This document shows positions 36,901 through 45,262 of a DNA stretch of 64,000 nucleotides, one piece after another. Below the pieces are notes generated by a model. It worked only from the letters and a program-made list of their open reading frames with translations, was not told the DNA's origin and ran no database searches. Made by a program: the position numbers and the translations under genes. The number at the start of each line of letters is the position of its first letter. Position 1 is the stretch's first letter. The stretch covers positions 62,001 to 126,000 of the forward strand of contig NZ_JARZAI010000005.1 in NCBI RefSeq assembly GCF_029893355.1, read 5' to 3'. Origin of the DNA: Kitasatospora sp. MAA4 (GTDB taxonomy: Bacteria > Actinomycetota > Actinomycetes > Streptomycetales > Streptomycetaceae).

Positions 36901-37238
36901 AGGTCGAGCGAGTCGCGCGGGACACTGATCCGATAGCCGCCCGGCTGGGTCGAGATGAGCGGCCGGTCGCCGTTCGAGAGAGCGCCGTCGGCCTTGAGGA
37001 GCCCGCGCAGCCTGGCCATGTGCACCTGGAGCGCGGCCCTGCTCTCGCGCGGCGGGTCCGCGTCCCACAGGCGCCGGACGAGTTCCTCCGTGGGGACCAC
37101 CCGGTTCGCCCGCAGCAGCAGCGAGGCCAGCAGGACCTGCTGCTTGGGCGCGTTCACCTGAAGCGTCCGGCCGCCGTACACAACCTCCAACGGACCGAGA
37201 ATCCTGAAGTCCACACCTTGCGCAGCGTCCCCGTTCAC
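33972..37238 (-). CDS. AfsR/SARP-family large regulator with NB-ARC and TPR domains
   Basis: A 1088-residue AfsR-like protein. Residues 10-105 form the winged helix and about 110-260 the BTAD. The NB-ARC ATPase follows (Walker A GPPGGGKT at 331-338, Walker B RVLLVLDDV near 411-419, GxP as GRLPLALRI). From about 600 to the end there are TPR repeats (AAGYLCRALRMSQDF, LALQHAEDVLRISRE and others). ATP and partner binding are thought to gate DNA binding in such proteins. It contains a TTA leucine codon at 35757-35759, so translation should need the bldA tRNA. It is the largest regulator in the cluster. Confidence 0.94.
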   Translation of the reverse strand: MNGDAAQGVDFRILGPLEVVYGGRTLQVNAPKQQVLLASLLLRANRVVPTEELVRRLWDADPPRESRAALQVHMARLRGLLKADGALSNGDRPLISTQPGGYRISVPRDSLDLFRYRKLVDRAREARRSDHLTGELALIKEALGQWRGEALSLVGSASLQREVVPQLQEDRLAQLERRFDLELALGQHADVIAEIRALAAEHLLRERFRGQLMLALYRSGRPAAALDAYRAYARLLDRELGIRPGDDIQLLHSRMLSNAAELDLPADAPVRTPKPATVPPLGEASRFWQVQCQLPTDIPDFVGRAELLEAVLAELSPDALRTAVPVISLVGPPGGGKTALALRAGHRLAPHFPDGQWYVRLSDTCGVRRTGEEILSELLRASGAEVGSPSVGRDHLAKTFRSRLAGRRVLLVLDDVHDAEQINDLLPGTPACAVLAVSQDNLPELVTLYGARTFTVDLLSATDSARLLTAMVGVERTAAAASDVAELVEICGRLPLALRIAGGQLASRPWRSIESFVAELRDGDPLAVLAVGDTPRTALRAAFSLAYRALPALSQRFFRMLGTAPDVTLTADTAARLLGVDASVAAQLLYRLADAHLIEIEAPERYRFHRLIALFAAERGRAEDEHAERQQALRRLCDWYLRRTEAAVRACYPGFIRMPSPEGGEPDVRPDEDEHVAQAWLRTEHANLVAVTVRASDEGLGLVSVRLADMLRGYFMLGRHSTDWLTVTQAGLAAAEATDQPCAAAVMRLGMGLALQGLNRLEEATACLTTACREFERLGVSDFEAVAVNALAMNQLQQPTKRFDQAVALLERGLDLARTLGLLHVESRSQMYLGMARHGQGELSPAYDHLRRSVAILEELDVQRSLSEVLVRLGVVCCDLGRYHEAAGYLCRALRMSQDFQAVHSAALASYGLARVYRGTGETQLALQHAEDVLRISREQNYLALEANARNLLGSLRLTQGHLELAGTEFQAARATANEIGHPQAAAEALIGLARLDLAVGRPLEACDHAARALEASSGSGLKLYQARALAVLGVAETRAGDPAAGSRHLSAAAAISAAMVGDTGPDGPCRAFPWLADLPDASGTTGA
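35757..35759 (-). promoter_or_regulatory. TTA (bldA-dependent) codon in the AfsR-like regulator gene
   Basis: The codon string CGG TTA CCG CTC GCA encodes RLPLA in the conserved NB-ARC GxP motif. TTA is rare in this DNA and is read by the bldA tRNA in streptomycetes, which links the gene to developmental stage. Confidence 0.9.
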
Positions 37239-37335
37239 AGCCAGCTCCGCCCTCGGATCGCTTCCTGCACAATCAAGTTGGGGCGATACCTACCCAGGAC
37301 CGGACAGCGGCATTCGAGAAATTGTCCGAGTCCAG

Positions 37336-38358
37336 TCAATCTATGGCATGATTCCGCCCGGCCAGCTCGAATGCCTCGGCGAGTAGTTCGTATGAACGCA
37401 TCCGCGCCTTCGGCGAGTGGATCGTGGACAGCACGATGAACTCCTCCACCTCCAACGCGCGGGACATCGACTCCAGCTCGTCCCGCACCTGCCCCGGGTC
37501 GCCCACCACGCAGCGCGGCCACTCGCTGCGCTCGGAGGCGAGCGGCTCCACCTCGCCGCGCAGCAGCTCCAGCGCGGTCTCCGGCGCGGGCAGCGGCAGC
37601 AGGACATTGCGGCTCATCCGGAGCCGGAAGAGCCGCTGGCTGGCGAAGACCGCCTCCGCCTCCTCCTGGGTCTGCGCGCAGTAGACGCCGATTCCGACCG
37701 AGAACCGCGGACGGGCCCCACTGCCGTGGTCGAAATTCTCCCGGTAGGCCTCGGCCGCCGCCCTGGTCAGCTGCGGCCGGCCGAAGTGCGCGAACACGTA
37801 CGGCAGTCCGAGTCGGCCCGCCATCACCGCACTGCCCGTACTGGCGCCCAGCAGCCAGATCTCGGGACCGCCCGGGACCGCGGGCATCACCTCGATCCGG
37901 GCGTACGGATGGCCCTCGGGGAACCCGTCTCCCAGGAAGCCCATCAGTTCGGCCAAGCCGGCCGGGAAGTCACCCCCGCCGTCCTGGGCCTGCCCCGGAC
38001 TGAGGGCGTGCGCCTCCAGACTCCCCGCGCCGGTACCGCGCCCTATCCCCAGGTCGATCCGGCCGGGCGAGAGCGCGTGCAAAACCCGGAAGACCTCGGC
38101 GACCTTCAGCGGGCTGTAGTGCGACAGGAGCACGCCGCCGGAGCCCACCCGGATCCCCGAGGTCTCGGCGGCTATTCGGGCCACCATGATCTCCGGAGCC
38201 GGGCCCGCGAAGGACGAGGTCGCGTGGTGCTCGGCCACCCAGTAGCGGTGGTAGCCCAACCGGTCGGCCAGCTTGGCCAGGTCGAGGCTGTTGCGCAGCG
38301 CGTCGGACGGGCTGGAGCCCTCGGGCACCACGGACTGGTCCAGGACGGATAACTTCAC
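37336..38358 (-). CDS. LLM-class flavin-dependent oxidoreductase (MsnO8-like)
   Basis: A 340-residue LLM enzyme: LSVLDQSVVPEGSSPSDALRNSLDLAKLADRLGYHRYWVAEHHATSSFAGPAPEIMVARIAAETSGIRVGSGG is the typical opening of the MsnO8/YvbT-type group. It starts with GTG AAG TTA TCC, so codon three is a TTA leucine codon (38350-38352), predicting bldA control of this enzyme as well. It lies 97 bases upstream of the AfsR-like gene and reads the same way, so both may be in one transcript. No flavin reductase gene is adjacent; the one at 26795 could serve it. Confidence 0.9.
   Translation of the reverse strand: MKLSVLDQSVVPEGSSPSDALRNSLDLAKLADRLGYHRYWVAEHHATSSFAGPAPEIMVARIAAETSGIRVGSGGVLLSHYSPLKVAEVFRVLHALSPGRIDLGIGRGTGAGSLEAHALSPGQAQDGGGDFPAGLAELMGFLGDGFPEGHPYARIEVMPAVPGGPEIWLLGASTGSAVMAGRLGLPYVFAHFGRPQLTRAAAEAYRENFDHGSGARPRFSVGIGVYCAQTQEEAEAVFASQRLFRLRMSRNVLLPLPAPETALELLRGEVEPLASERSEWPRCVVGDPGQVRDELESMSRALEVEEFIVLSTIHSPKARMRSYELLAEAFELAGRNHAID
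38350..38352 (-). promoter_or_regulatory. TTA (bldA-dependent) codon, third codon of the LLM gene
   Basis: GTG AAG TTA begins the LLM gene at 38358. A TTA at codon three is an efficient position for bldA gating of expression. Confidence 0.9.
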
Positions 38359-38382
38359 GAACGCCTCTCAGCTGTCGACATG

Positions 38383-38844
38383 TCAGGACTCCTTGGTGGC
38401 AGGTGCGTTGTACCGAAGCCGGGCGATCAGTGCGGCGGTGCGGTCGTCGAAGGCCGCCGCGTCGAAGACGGCGCCCAGCTCTCTTCGGCAGACGGCCTCG
38501 GCCTGTTCGCTGCGCTCGCGCCCCAGCGGCGTGAGTTCGCAGTAGACGCCGCGCCGGTCGTAGTCGCAGCTGACGCGGCTGGTCAGGGCCTTCTTCTCCA
38601 GCCGGGTCACCATGCGGCTCATCGAGGACTGGTCGAGGCCGACCGCGTCGGCCAGGTCCTGGATGCGCATGCCCCGCTGGTGCCCGCCTCGCAGCTCGAC
38701 CAGCACCAGCAGCTCCGGCAGGGAGATCTGGTAGTCGCGGACCAGCTGCTTCTCCAGCACCTGGACCACCCGGCTGGTCAGGACCGACACCTGGCGGAAC
38801 AGATCGAACTCGTCCGGGCGTCCCGTACGGCGGTTCTCCGACAC
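38383..38844 (-). CDS. MarR-family transcriptional regulator
   Basis: A 153-residue MarR protein: QISLPELLVLVELRGGHQRGMRIQDLADAVGLDQSSMSRMVTRLEKKALTSRVSCDYDRRGVYCELTPLGRE includes the HTH and a wing with the D-x-R tip and a cysteine (SCDYD). I chose the GTG at 38844 because GGAGAGG lies five bases upstream. Divergent from a drug-exporter gene at 39100 with palindromes between; it most likely represses that exporter until the pathway product or a xenobiotic binds. Confidence 0.92.
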   Translation of the reverse strand: MSENRRTGRPDEFDLFRQVSVLTSRVVQVLEKQLVRDYQISLPELLVLVELRGGHQRGMRIQDLADAVGLDQSSMSRMVTRLEKKALTSRVSCDYDRRGVYCELTPLGRERSEQAEAVCRRELGAVFDAAAFDDRTAALIARLRYNAPATKES

Positions 38845-38906
38845 GCTACCTCTCCCCATCCAACCGGCGTCTGCGAGCTCCACTGTAACCGACTCGCATG
38901 CATAGT

Positions 38907-38932
38907 CCATGTACTTGCACATGGTTCAAGTA
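38907..38932. promoter_or_regulatory. Putative MarR operator, overlapping palindromes
   Basis: CCATGT/ACATGG (38907-38924, six-base spacer) overlaps TACTTG/CAAGTA (38912-38932, nine-base spacer), between the divergent MarR and exporter genes. The CTTG...CAAG half-sites resemble those at 20525-20563. Confidence 0.55.
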
Positions 38933-39099
38933 GACAGGGATGGGCATCTCCCACGAACAGGCAGTTCGTTCCGGGAAGTTGGCTGGATCTCGGCAAAGCA
39001 ACTACATGCTTCTGCATTGATACTATGGTGGACGTCACCCGGAGTCCGACGGCCTCCGATGGTTCCACCCGTCCCCTCTCGCTCTGGCGGTGTGTGCTC

Positions 39100-40578
39100 A
39101 TGACCAGCGATACCTCGCTCCCCTCCTCCCCCTCCACCTCCGCACCACCGGACAGCAGCGGCGACCTCGATCCCGCCTTCATGCGGATGGCCGGCGTGCT
39201 CCTGCTCGCCCTGCTGATGGCGCTCCTCGACGAGACGATCGTCAACGTCGGTCTCAAGACGCTCACCGCCGAGTTCAACTCGCCGCTGTCCACGATCCAG
39301 TGGGTCACCGGCGGCTACCTGCTGGCGGTGGCCGTCGCGGCGCCCTTCGCCGGCTGGGCCGTCGACCGCTTCGGCGGCCGGACGATGTGGCTGGTCGCGG
39401 TCTCGGTGTTCGTCCTCGGCTCGCTGCTCTCCGGTCTGTCCTGGTCACCCGGCTCGCTGATCGTCTTCCGGGTCCTCCAGGGCCTGGGCGGCGGCATGAT
39501 CGTCCCCGTGGTGCAGAGCGTGCTCGCCGCCGCGGCGGGCCCCTCCCGGGTCGCCAAGGCGATGGGGCTGATCTCCATTCCGCTGACCCTGGGCCCGATC
39601 CTGGGCCCGATCGTCGGCGGCGCGCTGATCGACTCGATCAGCTGGCGGTGGATGTTCCTGATCAATCTGCCGATCGGCCTGATCGCGCTGCTCCTGGCGG
39701 TGCGCACGCTGCCCGCCGAACGCCCGAGCCGGACCTCGGAGCCGCTCGACCTGCTCGGGCTGGCCCTGCTCTCCCCCGGATTCGCCGCCCTGGTCTTCGG
39801 CCTCACCACCGCCGGCCACGACGGCGACTTCGGCGCGCCGAAGGTGATCGTGGCGTTCGTGCTGGGTGCCGCCCTCCTGGTCGGCTACGTGGTGCACGCC
39901 CTGCGGACCCGCGAGGTCCCGCTGATCGACCTGCGGATGTTCTCCAAGCGCGGGTTCACCATGGCCGTCATCACGATGTTCTTCGTCGGCGCGGTCGCCA
40001 ACACCCTGCTCTTCCTCACCCCGCTCTACTACCAGGAGTCCCGCGGCTTCAGCGCCCTGCACGCCGGCCTGCTGCTGATCCCGTCCGGCTTCCTGGGCGC
40101 GGCCGGCGCGATCACCTCGGGCAAGACCGCCGCGAAGGTCACCGCACGGTTCACCTCCACCGTCGGCATGCTCATCACCATCCTGGGCACGCTCGCGCTC
40201 TCGCAGGTCGGCCCGGCCAGCAACCAGGCCTGGCTGTGCGTGGTCTTCGGCGTCACCGGCTTCGGCATCGGTCTGACCGCGCCCGGAACCATGGCGTACA
40301 TGTACCAGGTGGTCGGCCCGGCGAACGGCGCCCGGGCGACCAGCGCGCTGTTCATCTTCAACCAGATCGGTGGCTCGCTCGGCATCGCGCTGATCGCCGT
40401 CACCCTGCAGAACCGGCTCACGGGCACCGTCGGCTCCCCCGCCGGCGCCTTCGGCACCACCTACTGGGTGATCATCGGGTTCGGCGCCGTGGCGGCCCTG
40501 GCCGCACTGCTGCTGCCGGTCGCCTTCCGCGCCGCGGCCCCGACCGGGGGCGCGCTCCAGGAGAGCGCTCCGAGCTGA
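39100..40578 (+). CDS. DHA2-family MFS drug exporter
   Basis: A 492-residue, 14-segment MFS exporter of the EmrB/QacA type. Motif D1/A are seen as ALLMALLDETIVNVGLKTL and DRFGGRTMWLV; motif C is GLISIPLTLGPILGPIVGGALID, typical of drug:H+ antiporters. The start is ATG 39100 (MTSDTSLPSS). Located inside the type II PKS cluster and divergent from a MarR, it is the best candidate for product export and self-resistance. A 10-bp stem terminator follows. Confidence 0.93.
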   Translation: MTSDTSLPSSPSTSAPPDSSGDLDPAFMRMAGVLLLALLMALLDETIVNVGLKTLTAEFNSPLSTIQWVTGGYLLAVAVAAPFAGWAVDRFGGRTMWLVAVSVFVLGSLLSGLSWSPGSLIVFRVLQGLGGGMIVPVVQSVLAAAAGPSRVAKAMGLISIPLTLGPILGPIVGGALIDSISWRWMFLINLPIGLIALLLAVRTLPAERPSRTSEPLDLLGLALLSPGFAALVFGLTTAGHDGDFGAPKVIVAFVLGAALLVGYVVHALRTREVPLIDLRMFSKRGFTMAVITMFFVGAVANTLLFLTPLYYQESRGFSALHAGLLLIPSGFLGAAGAITSGKTAAKVTARFTSTVGMLITILGTLALSQVGPASNQAWLCVVFGVTGFGIGLTAPGTMAYMYQVVGPANGARATSALFIFNQIGGSLGIALIAVTLQNRLTGTVGSPAGAFGTTYWVIIGFGAVAALAALLLPVAFRAAAPTGGALQESAPS

Positions 40579-40585
40579 CCCCGGC

Positions 40586-40620
40586 GGCGGCGTGGCGCAC
40601 GGGGCGGGCACCACGCCGCC
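40586..40620 (+). terminator. Stem-loop terminator after the MFS exporter
   Basis: GGCGGCGTGG (40586-40595) pairs exactly with CCACGCCGCC (40611-40620) around a 15-base loop. Confidence 0.7.
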
Positions 40621-40697
40621 ATACGCCCTGGATCAGGAATCAAGCGAGTCTTCGTAAACCTGAGCTACCCCCGCTGACCTGTTGACGAGGAGTCCGT

Positions 40698-41618
40698 ATG
40701 AAAGCGCTGGTCACCTCCGGCCGAGGCCCCCTGGACCTGCGACTGGAAAGCGTCGCCGACCCGGTTCCGCGCAGCGACGAGGTTCTCGTCGAAGTACGGG
40801 CCACCTCGGTCAACCGCGCCGACCTGCTGCTGGCCGCCCGTCAGCCGGTCGGCTCCCAGCTCGGCCTCGACGTGGTGGGCACCGTGGTCCGGGCCGCCGC
40901 CGACGGCAGCGGCCCGCCGCTGACCAGCAGGGTCACCGGGCTCGCGTCCACCGGTGCCTGGGCCGAACTCGCCACCGTCCGGACCGACCGGCTGGCCACC
41001 GTGCCGGACGGCGTGTCGGACACCGACGCCGCCGCGCTCCCGGTGGCCGGACTGACCGCGCTCTACGCCCTGCAACGCGCGGGCTGGCTGCTCGGGCGAC
41101 GCGTCCTGGTCACCGCGGCCGGCGGCGGGGTCGGCCGGTTCGCGGTGCAGCTCGCCGCCGCCGGCGGCGCCGCGGTCCTCGCCTGGGTCGGCTCCCCGGA
41201 ACGCGGCCAGGGGCTGGCCGACTTCGGCGCACAGGTGCTCAGCGGCTACGACCGTCCGCCGGCCGAGCCGGTGGACATCCTGCTGGACAGCGTCGGCGGC
41301 GAGGTGTTCAGCCAGGGCTACCGGCAGCTCACCCGCGGCGCGACGGCCGTGGTGTTCGGCAACACCGAACGGGCCGAGCTGCGCCTGCCGGCCGACTGGG
41401 GCCACGCCAGGCCCGGAGTCCGACTGGAGTACCTCTTCCTGCTCGACGAGATCTGTCGGCGGCCGGCCGGCGCGGACCTGGCCCTGCTGGCCCGGCTGGT
41501 CCAGGACGGCCGGCTGGACCCCCAGGTGGGCGTGCTGGCCGGCTGGACCGACGCCGCCGGAGCGATCCAGGCGCTGCTCGACCGCAGGGTCAACGGCAAG
41601 GTCGTGCTCTCCGTCTGA
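40698..41618 (+). CDS. Zinc-independent MDR oxidoreductase (quinone oxidoreductase-like)
   Basis: A 306-residue medium-chain dehydrogenase/reductase of the quinone oxidoreductase group: RATSVNRADLLLAARQPVG, ALPVAGLTALYALQRAG, VLVTAAGGGVGRFAVQLA (NADPH loop), and no catalytic-zinc cysteines. GAGGAG precedes the ATG. MDR enzymes of this kind reduce pyran or quinone intermediates in benzoisochromanequinone pathways (ActVI-ORF2 type), which is a plausible but unproven role here. First in a rightward run of four genes ending with the C9 ketoreductase. Confidence 0.88.
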   Translation: MKALVTSGRGPLDLRLESVADPVPRSDEVLVEVRATSVNRADLLLAARQPVGSQLGLDVVGTVVRAAADGSGPPLTSRVTGLASTGAWAELATVRTDRLATVPDGVSDTDAAALPVAGLTALYALQRAGWLLGRRVLVTAAGGGVGRFAVQLAAAGGAAVLAWVGSPERGQGLADFGAQVLSGYDRPPAEPVDILLDSVGGEVFSQGYRQLTRGATAVVFGNTERAELRLPADWGHARPGVRLEYLFLLDEICRRPAGADLALLARLVQDGRLDPQVGVLAGWTDAAGAIQALLDRRVNGKVVLSV

Positions 41619-41643
41619 CCGCCCCTCCTCGGAAGGACTGCTC

Positions 41644-42621
41644 ATGCGCGTCATCAGCTACCCCCGGCACGGTGCCCCGGACGTCCTCCAGCTTCAGGAG
41701 GTGCCCACGCCCCGGCCCGGCCCCGGCCGCCTGCTGCTGCGGACGGAGGCCGTCGGCGTCAACTTCATCGAGACCCAACTGCGCTCCGGCACCGCGCCGT
41801 TCCCCTCCCCGCTGCCGGGTCGGCCGCACGGCGACGTGGTCGGCCGGGTCGAGGCCGTCGGCCCGGACACCATCGGCTTCGCGGTCGGCGACCGGCTCGC
41901 CGCCTGGGCCGTCGACGCTGCCTACGCGGACTACGTGGTGGTCGACGCCGCGCGCGTGGTGGCCGTCCCCGAGAGCATCGACGCGCCCACCGCCACCGCG
42001 CTGGCCTCCACCGCCCAGGTCGCGCACAACGTCCTGCGCGTCGGCCGGCTGGCGCCCGGCGAGACGGTGCTGGTGCACGCCGCCGCCGGAGCCATCGGCC
42101 ATCTGGTCACCCAGCTGGCTGTGCTGTACGGCGCGGGGCGGGTGATCGGCACCGTCGGCTCCGCCGCGAAGGCCGACTTCGTCCTGGCCCACGGCGCGGA
42201 CGAGGTCGTCGACTACGGCCGACCCGACTGGGCCGATCAGGTCCGGGCCGCCACCGACGGAGCCGGCGTCGACCTGGTGCTCGACAGCGTCGAGGGCAGG
42301 GTCTTCCAGCCCAGCCTGGATCTGCTGCGGCCCTTCGGCCGACTCGTCTACTACGGCTTCGCCGACGCCGGCGGCGAACTCGCCAAGGTCTCGATGAAGG
42401 ACCTGTTCGGCCTCAAGTACGTGGTCGGGTCCTCCTTCGACGCCTGGCTCGCCGCCGCGCCGGACCAGGCCGCCGCCGCCAGGCGCGAGCTGGTCGGGTA
42501 CGTGGCCGACGGGCGGCTGAAGGTCGCCGTCCACGCCGTGCTGCCGCTGACCGAGGCCGCGCAGGCCCACCGGATCATCGAGGAGCGCACCCAGCTCGGC
42601 CGCGTGGTCCTCGTCCCATGA
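41644..42621 (+). CDS. NADPH:quinone oxidoreductase-like MDR protein
   Basis: A 325-residue MDR protein starting [49 protein letters not shown], with [18 protein letters not shown] as NADPH loop and the C-terminal [21 protein letters not shown]. It is a different subfamily from its neighbour at 40698 (closer to Qor/zeta-crystallin). It would transfer hydride to a quinone or enone. GGAAGGA before the ATG. Its stop is close to the start of the FAD monooxygenase gene. Confidence 0.9.
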   Translation: MRVISYPRHGAPDVLQLQEVPTPRPGPGRLLLRTEAVGVNFIETQLRSGTAPFPSPLPGRPHGDVVGRVEAVGPDTIGFAVGDRLAAWAVDAAYADYVVVDAARVVAVPESIDAPTATALASTAQVAHNVLRVGRLAPGETVLVHAAAGAIGHLVTQLAVLYGAGRVIGTVGSAAKADFVLAHGADEVVDYGRPDWADQVRAATDGAGVDLVLDSVEGRVFQPSLDLLRPFGRLVYYGFADAGGELAKVSMKDLFGLKYVVGSSFDAWLAAAPDQAAAARRELVGYVADGRLKVAVHAVLPLTEAAQAHRIIEERTQLGRVVLVP

Positions 42622-42638
42622 CGGCGCAGGGAGCGACC

Positions 42639-44258
42639 ATGACCGTCGAACAGACAGCCGTCCTGATCGTCGGCGCCGGCCCGGCCGGGCTGAGCACCGC
42701 CGTCTTCCTGGGCCTGCACGGCGTCACGCCCCTGGTGCTGGAGCGGCGACCCGGAACGTCCACCGCGGTGAAGGCCACCGGCCAGTACCCGCACACCATG
42801 GAGGCGATGCGCGCGGCCGGCGTCGCCGACCGACTCCACGCGCTCAGCCGTCCGTTCGCCTCGGACTTCCACATGGTCATCGCGCGGACGCTGGCCGGGC
42901 CGGTGCTGCGCACCCTGGTGAGCGGCCGCGAGCTCAGCATGCGCCAGGTGTCGCCCGAGGAGTGGTGCACGGCCAGTCAGTCCTCGGCCGAGGCGGTGCT
43001 GGCGGCGCGCGCCGGCGAACTCGGGGCCGAGCTGCGCTTCTCCACCCGGCTGGTCTCGCTGGACCAGGACGCCGACGGCGTCACCGCGGTGACCGAGCAC
43101 ACCGTCACCGGTGAACGCCGCACCGTCCGGGCGCAGTACCTGGTGGCCGGCGACGGCTGGCGCAGCGAGGTGCGGCAGGCGCTGGGGATCGGGGTGCGGG
43201 GCCGCGGCGTGGTCGGGCGGGTGCTGCGGGTGCTGTTCGAGGCGGACCTCGGCGAGGCCCTCGCGCACACCCCCGGAGCCGCCGACGGGAGCCGGTTCGC
43301 GGCGTTCCACGTCGGGCGCGCCGTCCTGTTCAACACCGAGGTCCCCGGCCTCTTCGGCTACTTCCGCAACCTCACCGACGACCTCCCGGCCGGCTGGGAG
43401 CAGAGCGAGGAACAGGTCGCCCGCCAACTGGCAGCCGACCTCGGTCTGGCCGGCACGGCCCTGAAGATCACCGAGATCGGCGAGACCGAGATCGCCTGCG
43501 CGGTGGCCGAACGGTTCCGCGAGGGGCGGGTCCTGCTGGTCGGCGACGCCGCCCACGTGATGCCGCCGACCGGCGGCCTGGGCGGCAACACCGCCTACCT
43601 GGACGGCTTCTACCTGGGCTGGAAGCTGGCAGCCGTGATCCGGGGAGCGGCCGGCCCCGGCCTGCTGGACAGCCACGACGCCGAGCGCCGCCCGTACGCC
43701 GAACTCCTGGTGGACCAGCAGTTCGCCAACCTGGTGGAGCGGATCGCGCCGGAACTCGCCGACGACGACGTCCCGGCGCTGCTGGCGCCGTCGACCGTGG
43801 CCTTCGGCTACCGCTATCCGGTCGGCGCGCTGATCGCCGAGCCGGACGACGACGGCGCGCTGATCGAGGACCCGTCCCACCCCACCGGCCGGCCCGGTTC
43901 GCGTGCCGCCTACCTGCCGCTGCTGACCGCGCAGGGCACCGAGACCTCCACCACCGCGCTCTTCGGCCACGACTTCGTCCTGCTCACCGGCCCGGACGGC
44001 GCCGCCTGGCAGCAGGCCGCCACGACCGCCGCGGCCCGGCTGGGCCTGCGGCTGGCCGTGCACGGCATCGACGGCGCCGACCGCGGGAGCGGCCAACTGC
44101 GGGACGGTACCGGCCGGTTCGCGGCCGCCTACGGCATCGGCCGGCAGGGCGCCGTGCTGGTCCGCCCCGACCGCTTCGTCGCCTGGCGTTCGCCGGGCGC
44201 CGTCCCCGATCCGGCCGACCGGCTGCACGAGGTCCTGCGCACGCTGCTGCACCGCTGA
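42639..44258 (+). CDS. FAD-dependent aromatic polyketide hydroxylase
   Basis: A 539-residue class A FAD monooxygenase (PHBH fold) of the polyketide hydroxylase group (PgaE/RdmE/DnrF-like). The dinucleotide site is [21 protein letters not shown], then [18 protein letters not shown] (DG motif), and [37 protein letters not shown] (GD motif). A C-terminal thioredoxin-like domain follows. It hydroxylates an aromatic ring with NADPH and O2. I chose ATG 42639 for its AGGGAG box; ATG 42618, overlapping the upstream stop as ATGA, gives seven extra residues. Confidence 0.9.
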   Translation: MTVEQTAVLIVGAGPAGLSTAVFLGLHGVTPLVLERRPGTSTAVKATGQYPHTMEAMRAAGVADRLHALSRPFASDFHMVIARTLAGPVLRTLVSGRELSMRQVSPEEWCTASQSSAEAVLAARAGELGAELRFSTRLVSLDQDADGVTAVTEHTVTGERRTVRAQYLVAGDGWRSEVRQALGIGVRGRGVVGRVLRVLFEADLGEALAHTPGAADGSRFAAFHVGRAVLFNTEVPGLFGYFRNLTDDLPAGWEQSEEQVARQLAADLGLAGTALKITEIGETEIACAVAERFREGRVLLVGDAAHVMPPTGGLGGNTAYLDGFYLGWKLAAVIRGAAGPGLLDSHDAERRPYAELLVDQQFANLVERIAPELADDDVPALLAPSTVAFGYRYPVGALIAEPDDDGALIEDPSHPTGRPGSRAAYLPLLTAQGTETSTTALFGHDFVLLTGPDGAAWQQAATTAAARLGLRLAVHGIDGADRGSGQLRDGTGRFAAAYGIGRQGAVLVRPDRFVAWRSPGAVPDPADRLHEVLRTLLHR

Positions 44259-44285
44259 ACATCCGCCCTTCGGAAAGGACCCACC

Positions 44286-45098
44286 ATGACGTCTCGACCG
44301 AGCGCACCCCGCCCGCCGCTCCCCCCGCAGCGAGCCGCGCTGGTCACCGGCGGCACCAGCGGGATCGGCCTCGCGGTGGCCGAACTGCTCGCCGAGCAGG
44401 GCCACGCGGTCTTCCTCTGCGGGCGCGACGGCGACAAGGTGGCCGCCGTCGCCGACGAACTGCGCGGCCGGGGGCTGGAGGTGGACGGAACCGCGGCCGA
44501 CGTGACCGACCGCGAGGGCACCCGCAAGCTCGTCACCGCGGCCACCGAACGGTACGGACCGCTGCACGTCCTGGTGAACAACGCCGGCCGCAACGGCGGC
44601 GGGGTGACCGCCGAACTGCCCGACGAACTCTGGGACGACGTGATCGAGACCAACCTCACCAGCGTCTTCCGGGTGACCCGCGAGGTGCTCACGACCGGCG
44701 GGATGGTCGAGCGCGGCAGCGGACGCGTCATCAACATCGCCTCCACCGGCGGCAAGCAGGGCGTCATGCTGGCCGCCCCCTACTCGGCCTCGAAACACGG
44801 CGTGATCGGCTTCACCAAGGCCCTCGGCCTGGAACTGGCCACCTCCGGCATCACCGTCAACGCGGTCTGCCCCGGCTATGTGGAGACGCCGATGGCGGAG
44901 CGGGTCCGCCAGGGCTACGCCCAGCACTGGGACACCACCGAGGACGACGTGCTGCGGCGCTTCCAGGCGAAGATCCCGCTCGGCCGCTACTCGACCCCGC
45001 AGGAGGTGGCCGGCCTGGTCGGCTACCTGGCGGGCGACGTGGCCGCCGCCATCACCGCCCAGGCGCTCAACGTCTGCGGCGGCCTCGGCTCCTACTGA
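44286..45098 (+). CDS. ActIII-like C9 polyketide ketoreductase
   Basis: A 270-residue SDR that follows the actinorhodin C9 ketoreductase ActIII almost motif for motif: VTGGTSGIGLAVAELLAEQG, LVNNAGRNGGGVTAELPDELWDDVIETNLTSVFRVTREVL, the catalytic SASKHGVIGFTKALGLELA, NAVCPGYVETPMAERVR and the C-terminal ITAQALNVCGGLGSY. It reduces the C9 carbonyl of the nascent poly-beta-ketone with NADPH and thereby directs C7-C12 first-ring closure. Last gene before the TnpB insertion. GGAAAGGA before the ATG. Confidence 0.95.
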   Translation: MTSRPSAPRPPLPPQRAALVTGGTSGIGLAVAELLAEQGHAVFLCGRDGDKVAAVADELRGRGLEVDGTAADVTDREGTRKLVTAATERYGPLHVLVNNAGRNGGGVTAELPDELWDDVIETNLTSVFRVTREVLTTGGMVERGSGRVINIASTGGKQGVMLAAPYSASKHGVIGFTKALGLELATSGITVNAVCPGYVETPMAERVRQGYAQHWDTTEDDVLRRFQAKIPLGRYSTPQEVAGLVGYLAGDVAAAITAQALNVCGGLGSY

Positions 45099-45139
45099 CA
45101 CACAACCCACCGCCCTGCCCCACCCCGCAGAACGGAACG

Positions 45140-45262
45140 AGTGTCAACTTCTCGGTCCGGAAGACCGAGCTTGTCACCCGGTCCTGGAGCCGTGATTGCA
45201 AGTCGTACCCGTGGCTGGCTGCCGCGAGTCGCCTGCGTCCTGCACCGCGCTAAGCGGTGCTG
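45140..45262 (-). ncRNA. Candidate omega RNA (reRNA) at the 3' end of tnpB
   Basis: TnpB proteins use a guide RNA transcribed from the tnpB 3' end and right element end. Here GCACCGC/GCGGTGC (45242-45260) spans the tnpB stop and CTCGGTC/GACCGAG (45151-45169) follows downstream. If so, guide bases would lie beyond about 45140, within the sequence flanking the ketoreductase gene. This is inferred from location and hairpins only. Confidence 0.35.
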
